Source: Lactuca virosa (taxonomy: Eukaryota; Streptophyta; Magnoliopsida; Asterales; Asteraceae). From it: DNA of 64,000 nt. The position numbers and the translations under genes are program-made. The notes below the pieces were generated by a model that had not been told where the DNA came from, did not search any database, and saw nothing but the letters and a program-made list of their open reading frames with translations. Where the stretch lies: the NCBI GenBank assembly GCA_928212115.1, contig CAKMRJ010005634.1, positions 257,283,812 to 257,347,811 on the forward strand, read 5' to 3'. Shown piece by piece: positions 37,083 to 49,000 of the stretch (position 1 is its first letter; every line of letters begins with the position of its first letter).

Positions 37083-38523
37083 GGGTATATATACAAAGTA
37101 CCGGAGTTATATATATGGGGTACATCTACAAAGTATCGGCGTTATATATGGGGTACATCTACAAAGTACCGGAGTTATTTATAAAGGGGTACATCTACAA
37201 AGTACCGGACATTAATAAATAAAAATATATACAAAACTCACAACAGTATTGATAACAGCGTTAAGAGTATAGGATTCATTACTCCTAGTAATTGTCTAAA
37301 CAATATAATAACACTGCATAACATACTAGTAACATGAACAAGTACTTCAGTATGTCAATTTAAAAGACAACTGTATACTTTCATTTTTCCCATTACTTTC
37401 ATATTGTGACAGTTCCACTTGAAAGTTAATGCAAACTATTTTCAAGTTAAGATAGTTATAAACTAGGGAAAACTTACAAGCGACAAACAGAACAGTCGAG
37501 TCCAGTACATTCAGTAGGAAGGGGCCTATAATGCTAACTTTATGATTCCTTATTTTATACATCAGGGATATATATTAATAGGATCCGACAGGTAGTAGGA
37601 TGTGTGCTTTCCGCTTCATTTCCTATTCCTTGTTTGGTTGTGGGCTTAGAGCAGATTCACCCAACCTACTATCTATCCGATCTTAGCTATATATATATTC
37701 CGTATACACCAAGTAATCATAAGGAGTACCAGGTATGGGCCAGGTCTTAGTATACTAATTCAATACACCGTTTTCTAGTACAAAACATACTTTTCAAATA
37801 GAAGATTTGGTAGACAAAACTATAAACTTACCAGTAAAGGTTTAATCCATTTTTTTAAACCACTATAACTTAAAGGTCCTTAGGTGGTTAATTCTATAAT
37901 ACCTTAGTTTATACATCAGGGTTATATATAATTAATATCCGATAGGTAGTTGGATGTGTGCTTTCCGCCTTACTTCCTGTTCCTTGTTTGGTTGTGGGCT
38001 TAGGGCAGATTCACACAACTAACTATCTGTTCGATATTAGATTATATATAACTAGTATAAATTAAGTGATTATAGAAGGAACTATTGTGGTTACCATTTT
38101 TACTAAAAGAAATAAGGGTTTTCTTAAAGAATCTTTTCATTAATTATAAAGAACTATTACAGTTAACTCCGTGAGTACCAAGTGAATACACCAGGGTTAT
38201 ATACAACGATGATCTAACAAACAATGGGATGTGTGCCTTCCGCCTCATTCCCTGTTCCTTGTTTGGTTGTGGGTTAGGGCAGATACACACAACCGATTGT
38301 TTGTTTACTCTGGGTTTTATATAAATTGTATGCATTTAGTACTCATAGAAAGGATTGTAGAGTCATTTTTACTTATCTTTCATCAAATCAGGAAATATAG
38401 GATTTTCTGGAGGAACAGGCGAACTTTTCTAAAAGAACTTACAACTTACTTACATCACTAAAATCTAATGAACTCAGCATCTTAAATGCTGATCTAGTCT
38501 TTCAAAATAACTTGTATTCTCAG
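36304..38523 (+). other. Presumed leader intron in solo LTR S
   Basis: Donor-like TAAG|GTGACTTCAT at 36303/36304 (weaker, GTGACT) and acceptor TGTATTCTCAG|GAGAC at 38523/38524, 2220 bp. Contains the (TA)n tracts and all three long hairpins. Confidence 0.5.
37540..38346 (+). repeat. Three long hairpins with matched arm changes
   Basis: Copies at 37540-37722, 37892-38077 and 38171-38346. The loop is conserved (CTTTCCGC, TTCCTTGTTTGGTTGTGGG). Arms differ between copies but stay complementary within each: AGTAGG with CCTACT in copy 1, TAGTTGG with CTAACTA in copy 2, AACAAACAAT with ATTGTTTGTT in copy 3. The outer stem, for example GTTATATATAAT with ATTATATATAAC in copy 2, extends pairing to about 60-70 bp per arm. 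Confidence 0.8.
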
Positions 38524-38758
38524 GAGACCAGTAGACAGGTACACGCACTGGGATTCAGAAGATGGAGCATAATAGCTTCATGTCTTTTTGTTATTTACTT
38601 TATAGTCTATGTTATGTGAACCACATACTTTGTAAACACTTTCTTTCTAATAAAATGGTTGTTTATTACTTTGATTACTATGATGCATGACTTGTGATAC
38701 TAAACATGACGTCCTCCACCCCCGAACGTTTCCGTCGTTCCGGTTTTGGGGTGTGACA

Positions 38759-38997
38759 TATTGATCCATGATGAGCTAAGTTTATGTAAGTATCTATGAA
38801 GAGTTAGCCCACATGAAATATGGATCATAACCCAAGTATATGGATTAGGGTTTACCCATGACTCTTGGATTCCTACACTATATATATGACACCCCCTTGG
38901 CTAAAATTGGTTAAAACATGTATTCTTGGAGAAGCATAGCCGAATTTTAGTGTTCCATATTCTCTCTCAAAAGTCCTCCATTTGTTCATGGTGTTTG
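38759..38997 (+). repeat. Copia C 3' LTR, second segment
   Basis: Resumes with TATTG (duplication) then ATCCATGATG, matching 20495 onward. Cut at 38997 by copia B after GTTTG. The rest of the LTR must lie to the right of the window. Confidence 0.92.
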
Positions 38998-39311
38998 TGT
39001 AAGGGTCGAATTTAGTTGTAATATGTCGAAGTCTTTTGTACCCTTCGAATGCTTGTTAGGTTTATTTAGTAACGTGTATTTCGTACGAAGCTTAAGTGTC
39101 AATGCCTTAGTATTTTTTGTATGCTTTCACTGTTCCTATAAATGTGGAACTTTACTAGAGTTAGATAAGAGTACTTTACAGAACCTGTCTATTTTTCTCT
39201 GTAAACGTTGAAAGCATAAATGAGTAGAAACCAGATCTTATTTACATCGTTTGTTCAATCTACATTTGTTTTACTCTGATTTTGATTAATACTTGATTCT
39301 ACGATTCATCA
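38998..39311 (+). repeat. 5' LTR of copia B
   Basis: Starts TGTAAGGGTCGAATTTAG, ends about CGATTCATCA, 314 bp. TATA-like TATAAAT at 39137-39143. The first 58 bp recur at 63943-64000, with a TG lost in the second copy (ATATGTCG versus ATATTCG). The right end is set by the PBS and is less certain than the left. Confidence 0.85.
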
Positions 39312-39313
39312 AT

Positions 39314-39325
39314 TGATATCAGAGA
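39314..39325 (+). other. Primer-binding site of B, altered
   Basis: TGATATCAGAGA, two changes from TGGTATCAGAGC. Still recognisable as a tRNA-Met site by position just after the LTR. Confidence 0.75.
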
Positions 39326-39568
39326 AGGAATCACAACCCGTGATCTGATTTTCACGTCGTTTCAAAAGGTTTTTTGAATCAATTTTGGTTCAAAAAGTTT
39401 CCGCGCTTTTTGAAGTGAAAATTCGTTCTAGATCGTTAGTTGTAATCCGATTCTACAATTGAACTGTTGAATCGAGTGTTCTGTTTGTAATCTCAATTCA
39501 ATTCAGCTATTTGCTTTCAAATTTTCATTGAATTCTCAAAAATCTCAAAAATTAAAATCCGTACATCA

Positions 39569-42500
39569 ATGGTGAACTTCAATCTCAATTCAATGACTTC
39601 TTTCTCTCATCTACTCGGATCTTCTACTAAGATTTCGATGCTTATTCCTGAATACTATGATCAATGGGCTGATCGCATGCAGGATTACCTAAATGGACTC
39701 GATGAAGAGTTGTGGTCTTGCATCTCTGGAAATATCATTCCTCCTGCAAATGTTCAACCAATTGGATCATCTTCTGGAACTTCTAGTGTTGAAAATCAAT
39801 CTGATCGTTTGAAGAAACTGGAGAAAAGATGCATGAGAGAATTATGAGGAGCATTGCCTCCAGTTGTGTACAACTATGTTAGGAGTTGTACAACTGCCAA
39901 AGAGATCTGGAATAATCTAAAAGAGAAGTTTCAAGGAAGCGAGAAGACTAAAATCAATTCTGTTAAGCAATGTTTGGTGGAGCTGAAGGATTTCAGACAA
40001 AAGGAGGTTGAAACAATTAAAGTTTATTATGATCGTGTGAATGAGTTGATTTATCGTTGTAATCGTTATGGAATCACTAGGGCAGCGATGGAATTCAATC
40101 TCATTTTCATAATGGGTCTTCGTAAAGACTGGAGAAGCGTGAGTATGATGGTGAAGAATCAGCAGAGTTTCGATACTTCAACTCTCAATGATTTGTACAA
40201 TCAATTGAAAACTCATGAAAATGAGGTGAATGAAATGGCCGAGGAGTCGAAGCTCAGTCTGGGAGGTCCGTTAGCTCTTGTCTCCAAAGTATCTGAGAAA
40301 GAAACATTCGAAAAAGATGATTCTGAGGAGGAAGAAGTTTTTATAATGAATTCGGACGATGAGGCAATAGCTTTTTACTCAAACAATCGTGTCAAAAAGT
40401 TTTTCAAGAAGCCGTTTAATCCGAAGTTCAAGCAAAATGAGGGAAAGGGAGGTTTTATGAGTAAAGTTGTTGGTGAGGAGAAGAAGAAGTTTGAGAAGAA
40501 TGATGCAAAAGTTACTGAGGTGAAGAATGAGAAAAAGTTAAAAGGAGATTTGGGGGTGGATTGTCACTACTGCAATGGAGCAAATCATTTATCGAATGAT
40601 TGTATACTTCGTAAGAAAGACGAAAAGAAGAACAAAGTCAAGGATGAAGCGTACTATGTCGAGAGGCTGGAGGACGTCAGGGCTAAAGCTAAGAATTTGT
40701 CTTTGGTGGCAAAAGGAGAGCAGGAAGAAGATGGCTCTTATCAAATCTGGTCTTCGGGATCAGATGATGATGAAATGCGTAACCCAACGGATGGTGCTAT
40801 GTATGCGAAGTATGAGGACGATTCGGATGAAGAGGAGAATAAGGTGACATGACGATGCTTCGTAACAAAATCTGCTAACAAGTCTCCAATGACAACAAAG
40901 GTACGTTCTATTCTTGAATCTTTTAATATTCCAATAAGTGCTTATGACTCTGAATTAGTATCTTTTGATGAAACTGTTACTTATTTTGACTCAATTGTTG
41001 TGTCTGCTAGCAATGAGGCTAAGAAATTGTCAATGCCGTTGTTAGAGACCCTGAAGTGTTTAGATTCGAAAATAAGTAAAGTTGAGTGTTTAGAATTACA
41101 AATCACAAACATCATGTGCGATAGAGATTCTTTAACTAGTGATGTAAAACTTCTATTAGCACAACGTAATATCTACTGTAATACTGCTAAACGACTCTAT
41201 GGAAAATTAACTGATTTACATCATTCGTGTGAAATAAGCAAAGAGCAACATAGAAAATTATTGCCTTTTCTAGCTTTTGAGAGAGAGAAGGTTGATAATA
41301 TTTTGTATGATTGTGTGAAAACTATTGCTGAGTTTGACAAAATCCCAGACGATAGATATGCATATGGAATTGTCAAAATTAATGAATGTCTGGATACGAA
41401 TGCATTAGTTGATATAGTGAATGATACTTTATCTAAATCAGAACAAATCAACATTTTGAAAAAGACTGAGAATTCGACATCTGATTCCCAATCTAATTTT
41501 GCCGATATTGAAGATAACTCTGACAATATTAGCGAAATTAGTGATATTGAGGATGTTGATTGTTCTCAGTTGTCTGTCATTAATGTTGCATCAAAATCTA
41601 AAGGAAAAGAAAAACTTAAGGATTTGATGGTTAAGATTGACACTGACAAACCTTCAACTTCGAAAGTTTATGATTCTGAGTTTGTGGATATCCGTGATAG
41701 TCAAACGGATAGCAGTGATGATGAAAATGATGATGACAATTCGAACAAAAAGGTCTCATCAAACAAAGATTCGAAAGAAACTAAAATTCCCCGTGTTGTT
41801 GTTGATCAAGTACTTAGGGACACTGAAAATTTCGACAAAGTGTTGTCTGAAAAAGGAGCCCATTATTTGGAAACAAATCAAGTGGTGTATCTGAATTTCA
41901 AGTGTACTGATGATGTTGTTTTTCCAAATCAAGTGTTTGTCACCACTGGAAATGTTGAGAACATTAAACCAGAATTCAACAAAATGGTCGAAGATGACAA
42001 TAAGAAAACAAAAAACGAAGGGTTCTTGTCAAATCAGAGCACTGTCGAAAATAATCTAACAAATAATTCATATGTTTTTCAAAGACAAAAACCACAACAC
42101 AAATGGGTTGAAAAATCGAAAATTGTGAAAGAAGTTACAAAAGAGGTTGTTGAGGAAAATGAAATTGTTGTCAAATTAAATTCTAAAGAATTTAAAGAAC
42201 AAATTGACAAGTTTTCAAAAGAAAATGCAATTTCAAAAAGACAAGCTCGAAAGAAATTTTTTTGGCAAACCATGGAGCTTCGAAAACAACAAACTGGTTT
42301 GAATTTGAAAACAACTGAAAACACAAAGATTAAATCTGTTGAGAACAAGTCTTCTCATTCAGTAGTTCAATCAGATCAAAAGCTAAATCCCGCTCAAACA
42401 AATAAAGCTAAATCTGAAATTCATCCAAAAACAAATTCTTCGAAAGTTTCAAACTCATCATTTTCAAAAGATAACAAAAATACCTCAAAGAATGTTCAAA

Positions 42501-44425
42501 ATCAACCCTCACAACAACGATTTTCTTCTAATCAACAAACAAGGTTTTCTCAAAAACAAAAATCTCCAAATCGATTTTCTCAAAATCGAAGTGTTGGAAA
42601 CAATGATGAAAGTCGATACGCCATGGCATTTCGACCTAAATCAAATGTTGATTTCTTTCCACAGAAACCAAATTTTCCAAATCCTACAGGAAAACAAACC
42701 TTAAAAGTTTCATACACAAAAGGGTTGTCTCGTGACAAAAACATCGATCATTGGCTTGAAGGTAAAGGACGAAAATATCAATCAAGGAAATATTCTCAAC
42801 AGCAAATTCACGAAGCCTATGAGAATTATGTGAATAATTCGTCAACTGAAAGCTCATCTTCAAAAGATTCGAATGTATCGGTAAAAACTTGGCAACCGGT
42901 TTCGAAAGAAAAGCCTGGTAGTACACAATCTAAAAAGACGAAGGCATGTGTCAGTGACAACCCTAAACTAACAAAGACTTATGTTTATGTTCCTTTAAAT
43001 AATGATGTGGACTTAATTGATAGTCTCAAAACTAAAGTTTGTGATTGGGTTAAAAGTTCTTCATTTCATTATGTTTTCAAAGCTAATTTCCAAGGACCCA
43101 AAAAGCCTTGGGTACCTAAATTCTTTAATTGAATGCAGGTGCTATGTGACGAGCAATATGATGAGAAATGGTAAATAGATAGTGGTTGCTCACGTCACAT
43201 GACTGGACGAAAGGAAAATTTAAGAGATTTTCGAAGCTTGGAAAATGCAGGGGTTGTAAAGTTCGGCAACAATCACAAATGTCAGGTGAAAGGATATGGC
43301 AAAGTCACGAATGCAAAATTCACTGTTAATCGTGTTGCTTATGTAGAAGGTCTTCAACATAACTTGATAAGTGTTTCACAACTTGTTGTGGGCACTGGCA
43401 ATCAAGTGTTGTTTAACGAAGAAGGTAGCATCATTTCGAATGTCGAAACTAACGAAGTTTTGCTCAAGTCCAAACGACATGGTGACATGTTTACTCTTGA
43501 TATCAAACCAATCATTGGCAAACCTTCAGTGTGCTTACTTTCTAAAGCTTCATCAGATATCAGCTGGCTATGGCATCGTCGATTATCACATTTAAATTTT
43601 TGCAATTTAAATAAGTTGGTACTTGATGATCTTGTTCGAGGCTTACCAGTTTTAAAATTTGACAATGATACTTTATGTGCAGCTTGTGAACAAGGAAAAC
43701 AGCATAGGAAATGTCATCCAATTGTGATAGATTCGAAAATTGTGGAACCGTTGCAACTTCTTCATATTGACCTCTGTGGACCATCAACTGTTGAAACTCT
43801 CAACAAGAAACGGTACATTTTGGTTATTGTTGATGATTTTTCTCAATTCACTTGGGTGTATTTTCTCAGGTTAAAATCTGAAGTCGCTCAAACAATGATT
43901 GATTTTATCAAGAAAATTGAGATGAGTTTGAAAAAGAATGTTAGAAAAATCAAGAGTGATAATGGCTCTGAGTTCAAAAACAAAATGTTGGATTCGTACT
44001 TAATTGAGAAAAGAATTTCGCATAACTTTTTGTCTCCATATACACCACAACAAAATGGTGTAGTTGAACGAAGAAATAGATCACTTTGTGAAGCAGCAAG
44101 AACTATGTTGACATATGCAAATCTTCCTCGGTATCTATGGGCCGAAGCGGTGTCAACATCATGTTTTACTCAGAATCGTTCTTTTATTCATCACCGTTTT
44201 AACATCACTCCGTATGAAATAATCAATAACCGAAAACCAAATGTTAAATTCTTTCATGTGTTTGGTTGTAGGTGCTTTATCATGAATCTCAAGGATAATC
44301 TTTCGAAATTTCAAGCAAAAGCTGACGAAGGAATTTTCTTGGGATATTCGCACAATTCGGTAGCATACAGAGTGTTAAACAAGCGCACACGCAAAGTCGA
44401 AGAGACATTTAATCTTATATTTTGA
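39569..44425 (+). pseudogene. Copia B gag-protease-integrase, one frame with four stops
   Basis: Starts at ATG 39569 and stays in one phase to 44425 except for TGA at 39845, TGA at 40850, TGA at 43130 and TAA at 43172. Order: gag domain (MLIPEYYDQWADRM, then EIWNNLKEKFQGSEK), zinc knuckle CHYCNGANHLSNDC (about 40563-40605), a ~750-residue N/S/K-rich segment (40889-43132) with FSQ-type repeats, protease IDSGCSRHMTG (43175-43207), pre-integrase WHRRLSHLNF with CAAC, and integrase core with HIDLCGP, SDNGSEF and QNGVVERRNRS, so D, D and E are all present. It ends in the GIFLGYS region; a frameshift near 44420 moves the frame on. Confidence 0.93.
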
Positions 44426-44708
44426 GTATCATTATGTCAAACAAGTTGAAAAACAATTCGAACAAAAGCCAATTATTAATGAATCAACAAATGAATCTGA
44501 CATTGTGAATTCATCTGATTTTGATTATGATTGTATTTTTGGTATTCCTGACAGGGCTGAGGATGCTGAAGATCGTGCAAATGATAACCAACAATCTGAA
44601 TTGTCAAAGCATACTGATGACTTGCAAATCCCTCAAACTAATTCAATAACGAATTCTCTAGAAGTTGGCGAAAGTATGCATAATAATCCAGTGGAGGGAG
44701 AGCACTTG
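44426..44708 (+). pseudogene. Copia B acidic linker between integrase and RT, left part
   Basis: After the shift near 44420 the frame reads EYHYVKQVEKQFEQ and an acidic stretch DYDCIFGIPDRAEDAEDRAND, ending VEGEH just before gypsy G. The final ACTTG (44704-44708) is the target duplication. It continues at 56319. Confidence 0.8.
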
Positions 44709-44952
44709 TGTCACACCCCCGGACCAGACGGCGGAAACGTCCGGAGGCGGGTGACTTCATTGTGCAGTATCATAACAATTGAATATAAATGAAACAGAGC
44801 AATCCAAACATCATACATTGAGATAATAAACTTACATTGTTTACATATTGTATTTGTTCTTCGAGTTACGTAAAAGAGACATAAGTAGAAATTCCAAAAC
44901 TACAGCTAAATAGTCTTGCATCCGCGTCCCTTGTTACCTGCTTACTAGATAC

Positions 44953-46707
44953 CTGAGAATACAAGTCGTTTTGAAAAGTGTCAACTAAAAAGTTGGTGAG
45001 TTCATAAGCAGTTTTGTGTATAAAATCGTTTACACTTGTTTAGAATCGTTCTTGTTGTATTTTCAAAAAATCCGATATTTTCTATGAAATCGTTTGAAGT
45101 CTTACCTTGAAAATCATGAATATGTGTGTGCATGACATTACTTTTGTTCATCCTTATAAGGAGTGATTTTGAAAAGTAGCGTGATTTGTAAAAGCGAGCT
45201 GTGTCCAAGAATAGTTCTTTTGGATAGTAACAATCAACCGTTTCAAGAAAAATCCCTTATTTTCAAAAAGGAAATATGGTTGAAAATCTTGTTCCTCTTA
45301 TCGAGTAAAATTGAGTGTGTGCTTTTTCTAGTTTATCGTTATCGAAATCGTAGAAAAATCGGTTTCCCCAGAAAATCCTATGTTTTCTGCTATAATATAA
45401 TCGTAAGTTCTAGTTTCCAACTATGTATATGTGTGGGTTAGTTTATCGTTATCAAAATCGTTTACAAATGTTTTCCATAGAGTCCTACGCTTTTTAATTT
45501 ATAAAAATAGCAGTATTACGACTCTATACTTGTAGGAGAAAGAATCAACATGGCTATTGTGGACATTCTACGCGATGAAGAAGGACAGTCAACACAACAA
45601 ATGCGGACCATCACCTATCACGTGTAGGACAATCAACACAATGTGCCAAAGTTTATTTATGAGGTTTTCCTTACATAAATTTCTAGTTAATATAACATAT
45701 TCTAGTGAGTCGTTTTAACCATACTAATCTGACGAAGTGCCTGTTTTGGCGTTTCTCAGGCGCCCTCGGTTTGGATAAGACATCTGTCACCCTAGACTAG
45801 CCTGTCTAGCTGTAGCGAACGGCGAAGGTGCGGGGTGTCAACACCGTATAGATCTATACACAAATTCCCGCTCTCCCTCCAGGAGACTCTAGCTATAACT
45901 CCTTACGGGACTTAGACGTACACTAATATTTTTATATTTAGGTACTTTTGAGATTTTTCTGACTAGAATATTAACAACCTTTTGAGCAATCGTTAGAGAT
46001 CCATTATTTTGTTAGATAAATAATGAAATTCGTACTTGTTGAATAAGAATATCGTTCTCGTTCCATATCGTTGATTGTGCTCGTTAACTAGGTGCTCGTG
46101 TTCGTTCTTTTCGTTTATTGAAAAATAAGTCATTTTAGTCAAGAGAGAAAAAGTGTCAAGTTATAATTTATATAAATTCATAACTGCCGGTTATGACATG
46201 CATTTTCTGTTTTATGACATATAGAACATTACTTTTGTTCTTGGAGGTTCTATGACAGCAGCTTATGACATACAAATATTTCTGTCATAAAGTCTCTATT
46301 TGATATTTTCGTGACGCAAACTTTTATATTGAATATTTACAAAATACTCCCTGACAGTTTGCAAAATAGTCACAAAGTTTCCTTTTTCGAAAATTACTAG
46401 AAATGTTGTCTACTTATCAAGATCCCTTTTTATGATTTATATCTCTAGACATGAGAGCATAGATAAAGGGGTTAAGTTGGACACACCCAATAGTTGGGAG
46501 GCTCTTTTGTACAAAGTATCCTCTGTTCTTTATGAAATTTAGAAATCCTTCGTTCATGAGTATATTACTAAATAATAATTTAATAATATTTCACACACAC
46601 ATACAAACATACGTATATATGCAATGATTTAATAATCTAGGCAAGATTTGACTTGTACTCTCCCCAAAAACATTAAAACATTGAAAAAGGTGGGGTATGA
46701 AGCTCAC
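44953..46707 (-). other. Presumed leader intron in G 3' LTR
   Basis: Minus strand: donor CAAG|GTGAGCTTCAT at 46708/46707, acceptor TGTATTCTCAG|GTAT at 44953/44952, 1755 bp. In the other LTR the sites are at 54839 and 53088, 1752 bp, with the acceptor ATTCTTAG. Confidence 0.55.
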
Positions 46708-47629
46708 CTTGAGTTAGTTGAGGAGTTGTCTGGAGTTATGGAGTGAAGATCTCAAGCTTAAACTCTTGCTGAGATGAGGAACTTCCCTGGGAGGGATGCT
46801 TTCCTAAGGATGATCATCACATATTATTATGAATAAAGTAATATGGATTCATCTTGAAATATAATAAAATATTAGGCGGGTGGAGGAATTTACCTTTCAA
46901 CTCCAGGGAGAAATTGAGAATTTCCTTTCAGCAAGATCCCCTGTTCTTGCTTGAAGATGAGTTTTTGAGAGAAAATGGGAAAAGTGAGAGAGAAAGTGGA
47001 GTCTAAACTCCCTTACTGTCGTGGCTTTGGAGTATAAGGAAAGGAAAGAAATCTTTGATGCATGGGATCTGGTGGTCCATGCATGGATATTTGGTGGGTA
47101 AAGCATGGAATACTGTGATTTGCATGAGAAATGAGGATTTTATCAAATCACAAAGTCAACTTCCTTGTCCTTTTCTTGATTTAGGATAAGGTTTTCCTAA
47201 ATCCCAAACATTTATTTTTATGAAAAATATGCTTAAAATAATTAATTTTAGCATAAAATCGGGGTTTAAGGGGTTTAGGATAGGAAAAAATGTGAGTTTG
47301 GTGTGATTTTCGGCGTCAAAATGTCCTAAAATGATGAAAAGGTCCGGAAATGGCAAAAATCCAGAGCTTAGAAGCGAAATCCGAAGTCATTATGAAATTT
47401 CTGGATCAAAGGAGTAAATTCTGAAGCAAACAGTGAAGTTCCGGAGCAAATCTCGCAATTCCGGAGTGCTCTTCTCGGATCCGAAGTCGTCTGATCAATT
47501 CCGAAGCCATCTTCCAAATTCCGGAGTCATGCGAGCGAAGTCCGGTCCGGCCAGCAGTCTTCCAGAGCGAAGTTCCGAAGCAAGACGGGGGGAAGTTCCG
47601 AAGTGGTGAGTCCTCTTGGTTCCTTACGA

Positions 47630-48115
47630 GGCATTCCGTAAGAGGTTCCGAACCAAGAGGGTTCCGGACCAAGAGGTTCCGGACCAAGAGGGTTCAGGAC
47701 CAAGAGGAGTCCGGACCAAGAGGTTCAGGACCAAGAGGAGTCCGGACCAAGAGGGTTCCGGACCAAGAGGTTCCGGACCAAGAGGGTCCTTTTGGGGTTT
47801 CCTCTTCCGGTTTTGAGTTGTTTTCGACTAAGGAAGGTACTTAGGGAGATTTGAGAGAGATTTGAGAGACGTGGAGAGATTTGGGAGAGATTTCACATAC
47901 TTGGAAAGATTTGGGAGAGATTCACTATTCTTGGAGAGATTTGGGAGAGATTCACTATTCTTGGAGAGATTTCGCATACTTAAAGAGAATTGGGAGAGAT
48001 TCACTATTCTTGGAGAGATTTCACATACTTAGGGAGATTTGGGAGAGATTTCACATACTTGGAGAGATTTGGGAGAGATTCACTATACTTGGAGAGATTT
48101 GCATTCTAACACTTT
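47630..48115 (-). repeat. Two tandem arrays in the U3 of the G LTR
   Basis: 47640-47800: about ten units of TTCCGGACCAAGAGG type, 15-18 bp. 47866-48110: about eight units of GAGAGATTTGGGAGAGATTC type, ~32 bp. The right LTR has fewer units of the first array (55798-55880) and a similar second array (55935-56185), which accounts for most of the LTR length difference. They read as open frames on the plus strand, but this is a repeat effect. Confidence 0.9.
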
Positions 48116-48279
48116 ATGGATCCTTAGGAACTCATATTGAACACTTAGGAGTGTTAGCACAAATCTCACAATAGTCCTTACTTACCTGAGGACGAAATTT
48201 CCTAGCCAAAAGTGCTAGTTGTGACATCATCCCCCCGTTAGAGGGAATTTCGTCCCAAAATTCTTTCGAAAGGTAGAGT

Positions 48280-49000
48280 CATGAATATGGGAATAGATGA
48301 AGGTACTTTCGATTCATTTGGTTTTCGCTCTCCCAAGGGAATTCCGGCTCACGCCTAGCGTTCTCTCGAACCTTCACAATCGGGATGCGGTTTTGTTTTG
48401 GTGTGCCTAACCTTTCTATCCATAGTTTCGATAGACTGATCAACTATTAGGAGGTTCTAGTCCACTAAACCTTGTCTAGTGGGACTGGAAAGGTTCTTGC
48501 CTGACCGACCCTTTCTAGGTTCGACACATGGAATACAGGATGTACGTTACTAAGCTTGGAGGGTAATTGGAGTTGGTAGGCTACCGGGCCGATCTGTGCG
48601 AGGATCTCGAAGGGTTTGTTGCATCGGGAGTTTAGTTCACTTTCCTTTTTGATTCGAGTTACTCTTCCTCGAGGGGAGTTCTTAAATAATACCCTGATCC
48701 CTACTTGGGATTTCAATATTTTAAGATGTTATCTACATAGTTCCTTTGTTGGTGTTACGATGTTTGAGGTCGTGTTTGGGTTTTAACTATCCTTCTTGTG
48801 GTTTATCGAATAATCTCGGGTCTAGTGAGTGTGCTATTGGGCGTTTGTCATCTTGTTGGTTGGGTATCTCCCATCTCAGCCTAACAGAGGATGATCTGCA
48901 CCTCTGGCCACACAGGGCCTCGAGGGGTGCAACTCCTATGTTCGAGTGGTAGTTGTTGTCATAGGAATACTCGATTAGAAGCAAGTGGGCATCCAAACTT
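48280..49000 (-). pseudogene. Gypsy G integrase remnant
   Basis: Minus strand. DAHLLLIEYSYDNNYHSNIG (about 48990-48930) is the end of the integrase core; the C-terminus follows in another frame with NKPFEILAQIGPVAYQLQL and HPVFHVSNLERV (48640-48510). Several shifts separate the islands, and the tail to 48280 is very decayed. Confidence 0.85.

Larger units (their letters stand above)
35174..38758 (+). repeat. Gypsy solo LTR S
   Basis: TGTGACAACCC...TTTTGGGGTGTGACA, 3585 bp, flanked by TATTG at 35169-35173 and 38759-38763. No internal sequence remains, so LTR-LTR recombination removed it after insertion. Related to the H LTR by its ends and by the donor and acceptor sites. Two long (TA)n tracts (36906-36968, 36995-37074) are followed by four ~34-bp units GGGTACATCTACAAAGTACC (37084-37210). 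Confidence 0.95.
20156..38997 (+). mobile_element. Copia element C, visible part, split by three insertions
   Basis: Starts with its 5' LTR at 20156 inside gypsy D. The internal region is broken by gypsy compound E. The 3' LTR starts at 34886, is broken by solo LTR S at 35174 and by copia B at 38998, and continues beyond the window. Without E the internal region is about 6.2 kb. Same family as X by LTR style, gag and leader motifs. Confidence 0.9.
44709..48226 (-). repeat. 3' LTR of gypsy G
   Basis: Reverse strand: TGTCACAACTAGC...GGGGGTGTGACA, 3518 bp. The start matches the A LTR. PPT-type sequence at 48227-48256 (GAGGGAATTTCGTCCC region on the plus strand). Includes the palindrome GTATAGATCTATAC at 45846-45859. 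Confidence 0.95.

Noticed and set aside
36857..37096. Isoleucine/tyrosine-repeat frames, also at 10402-10599, 13263-13451 and 7655-7945
   Set aside because: Translations of (TA)n microsatellites.
47616..48174. Open frames with repeats of PDQEGSGPRG and WRDLGEIHYS type
   Set aside because: Translations of the two tandem arrays in the U3 of G; the same in 55513-56266. No coding signal beyond the repeat.
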